From assembly GCF_002224125.1 (NCBI RefSeq), contig NZ_NCSM01000013.1, forward strand, positions 65,396 through 129,395: a DNA stretch of 64,000 nt. Direction: 5' to 3'. The notes below the pieces were generated by a model. That model had not been told where the DNA came from. It saw nothing but the letters and a program-made list of their open reading frames with translations, and made no database searches. Position 1 is the stretch's first letter. Every line of letters begins with the position of its first letter. The DNA comes from Streptomyces sp. NBS 14/10. GTDB taxonomy: Bacteria > Actinomycetota > Actinomycetes > Streptomycetales > Streptomycetaceae. Both the position numbers and the translations under genes were made by a program. This document shows, piece after piece, positions 63,991 through 64,000 of this stretch.

Positions 63991-64000
63991 TTACGGCTCG
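63991..64000 (-). CDS. phoP: Probable 3' end of a response-regulator gene (phoP)
   Basis: Only the last codons are in the window: GAG CCG TAA (63991-63999), preceded by the C of an expected TTC, matching the KFEP end seen in the duplicated tail at 63806. From memory, phoP-phoR lies next to carD and this lipoprotein in Streptomyces, which supports the name. The rest is beyond 64000. Confidence 0.4.

Larger units (their letters stand above)
63684..64000. repeat. Tandem duplication, period 185 bp, at the 3' end of the response-regulator gene
   Basis: 63684-63815 and 63869-64000 match over 132 bases with about six differences. Between them, 63816-63868 holds response-regulator C-terminal coding sequence. 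The second copy runs off the window edge. Confidence 0.85.

Overview
The window is a stretch of high-GC actinomycete chromosome, almost certainly Streptomyces. Pointers are the strong third-position GC bias, frequent GTG and TTG starts, mycothiol-linked and trehalose/glucosylglycerate genes, DasR-type (dre) operators, a CdgB-like diguanylate cyclase, and a gene order (carD-ispD-ispF-cysS-rlmB, msiK, nagK-nagA, thrC-moaD-csp-groEL2, murQ) that from memory matches the conserved Streptomyces core. It is mostly core chromosome with small eroded spots, not an island.

Layout. 1-12.4 kb is accessory-like: a truncated MFS exporter, a transposon-protein remnant, a nitrilase-fold protein lacking the expected catalytic residues, a small secreted protein, a membrane HTH/beta-propeller protein, cutC, an HD hydrolase, a TetR/DUF998 pair, a frameshifted PAP2 phosphatase, a GNAT enzyme and a second MFS exporter. 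12.6-19.1 kb holds an RpiR-type regulator with murQ, groEL with two CIRCE elements, a cold-shock gene, and thrC-moaD preceded by a SAM-I riboswitch. 19.4-28.3 kb is sugar metabolism: glucosyl-3-phosphoglycerate synthase, otsA, otsB, a DUF3263 gene coupled to a sugar-binding lipoprotein, and nagK-nagA plus a PfkB kinase, with dre sites in the divergent promoter region. 28.3-35.9 kb has a CBM35 membrane protein, a CdgB-like diguanylate cyclase (BldD-like and CRP-like sites upstream), a flavin reductase, an ArsC-like protein, a secreted serine hydrolase, ArfB, TerD and a Uma2 nuclease. 36-39.8 kb contains a composite pseudogene, two SDR genes and their likely regulators.

40-49.6 kb carries a secreted M4 metalloprotease, mycothiol-dependent formaldehyde oxidation (mscR with a coupled MBL hydrolase), a pentapeptide-repeat protein, an FAD oxidoreductase, a quinone-oxidoreductase-like gene behind a MerR-type operator, an M24 peptidase and an IclR regulator. 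49.8-51.5 kb holds two coupled paralogous LuxR-type regulators. Then come tRNA-Thr(UGU), msiK with its own dre site, a small secreted protein, a sugar nucleotidyltransferase, a DoxX protein, and the rlmB-cysS-ispF-ispD-carD series read leftward. The window ends with a lipoprotein gene converging on the 3' end of a response-regulator gene (probably phoP) whose tail has been partly duplicated.

Functional links. Amino-sugar and cell-wall recycling recurs: murQ with an RpiR regulator, nagK and nagA, a sugar-binding lipoprotein, the shared transport ATPase MsiK, and three dre-like sites. Compatible-solute synthesis (gpgS, otsA, otsB), formaldehyde detoxification and the isoprenoid/translation set are housekeeping. 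No CRISPR array, prophage or intact insertion sequence was seen.
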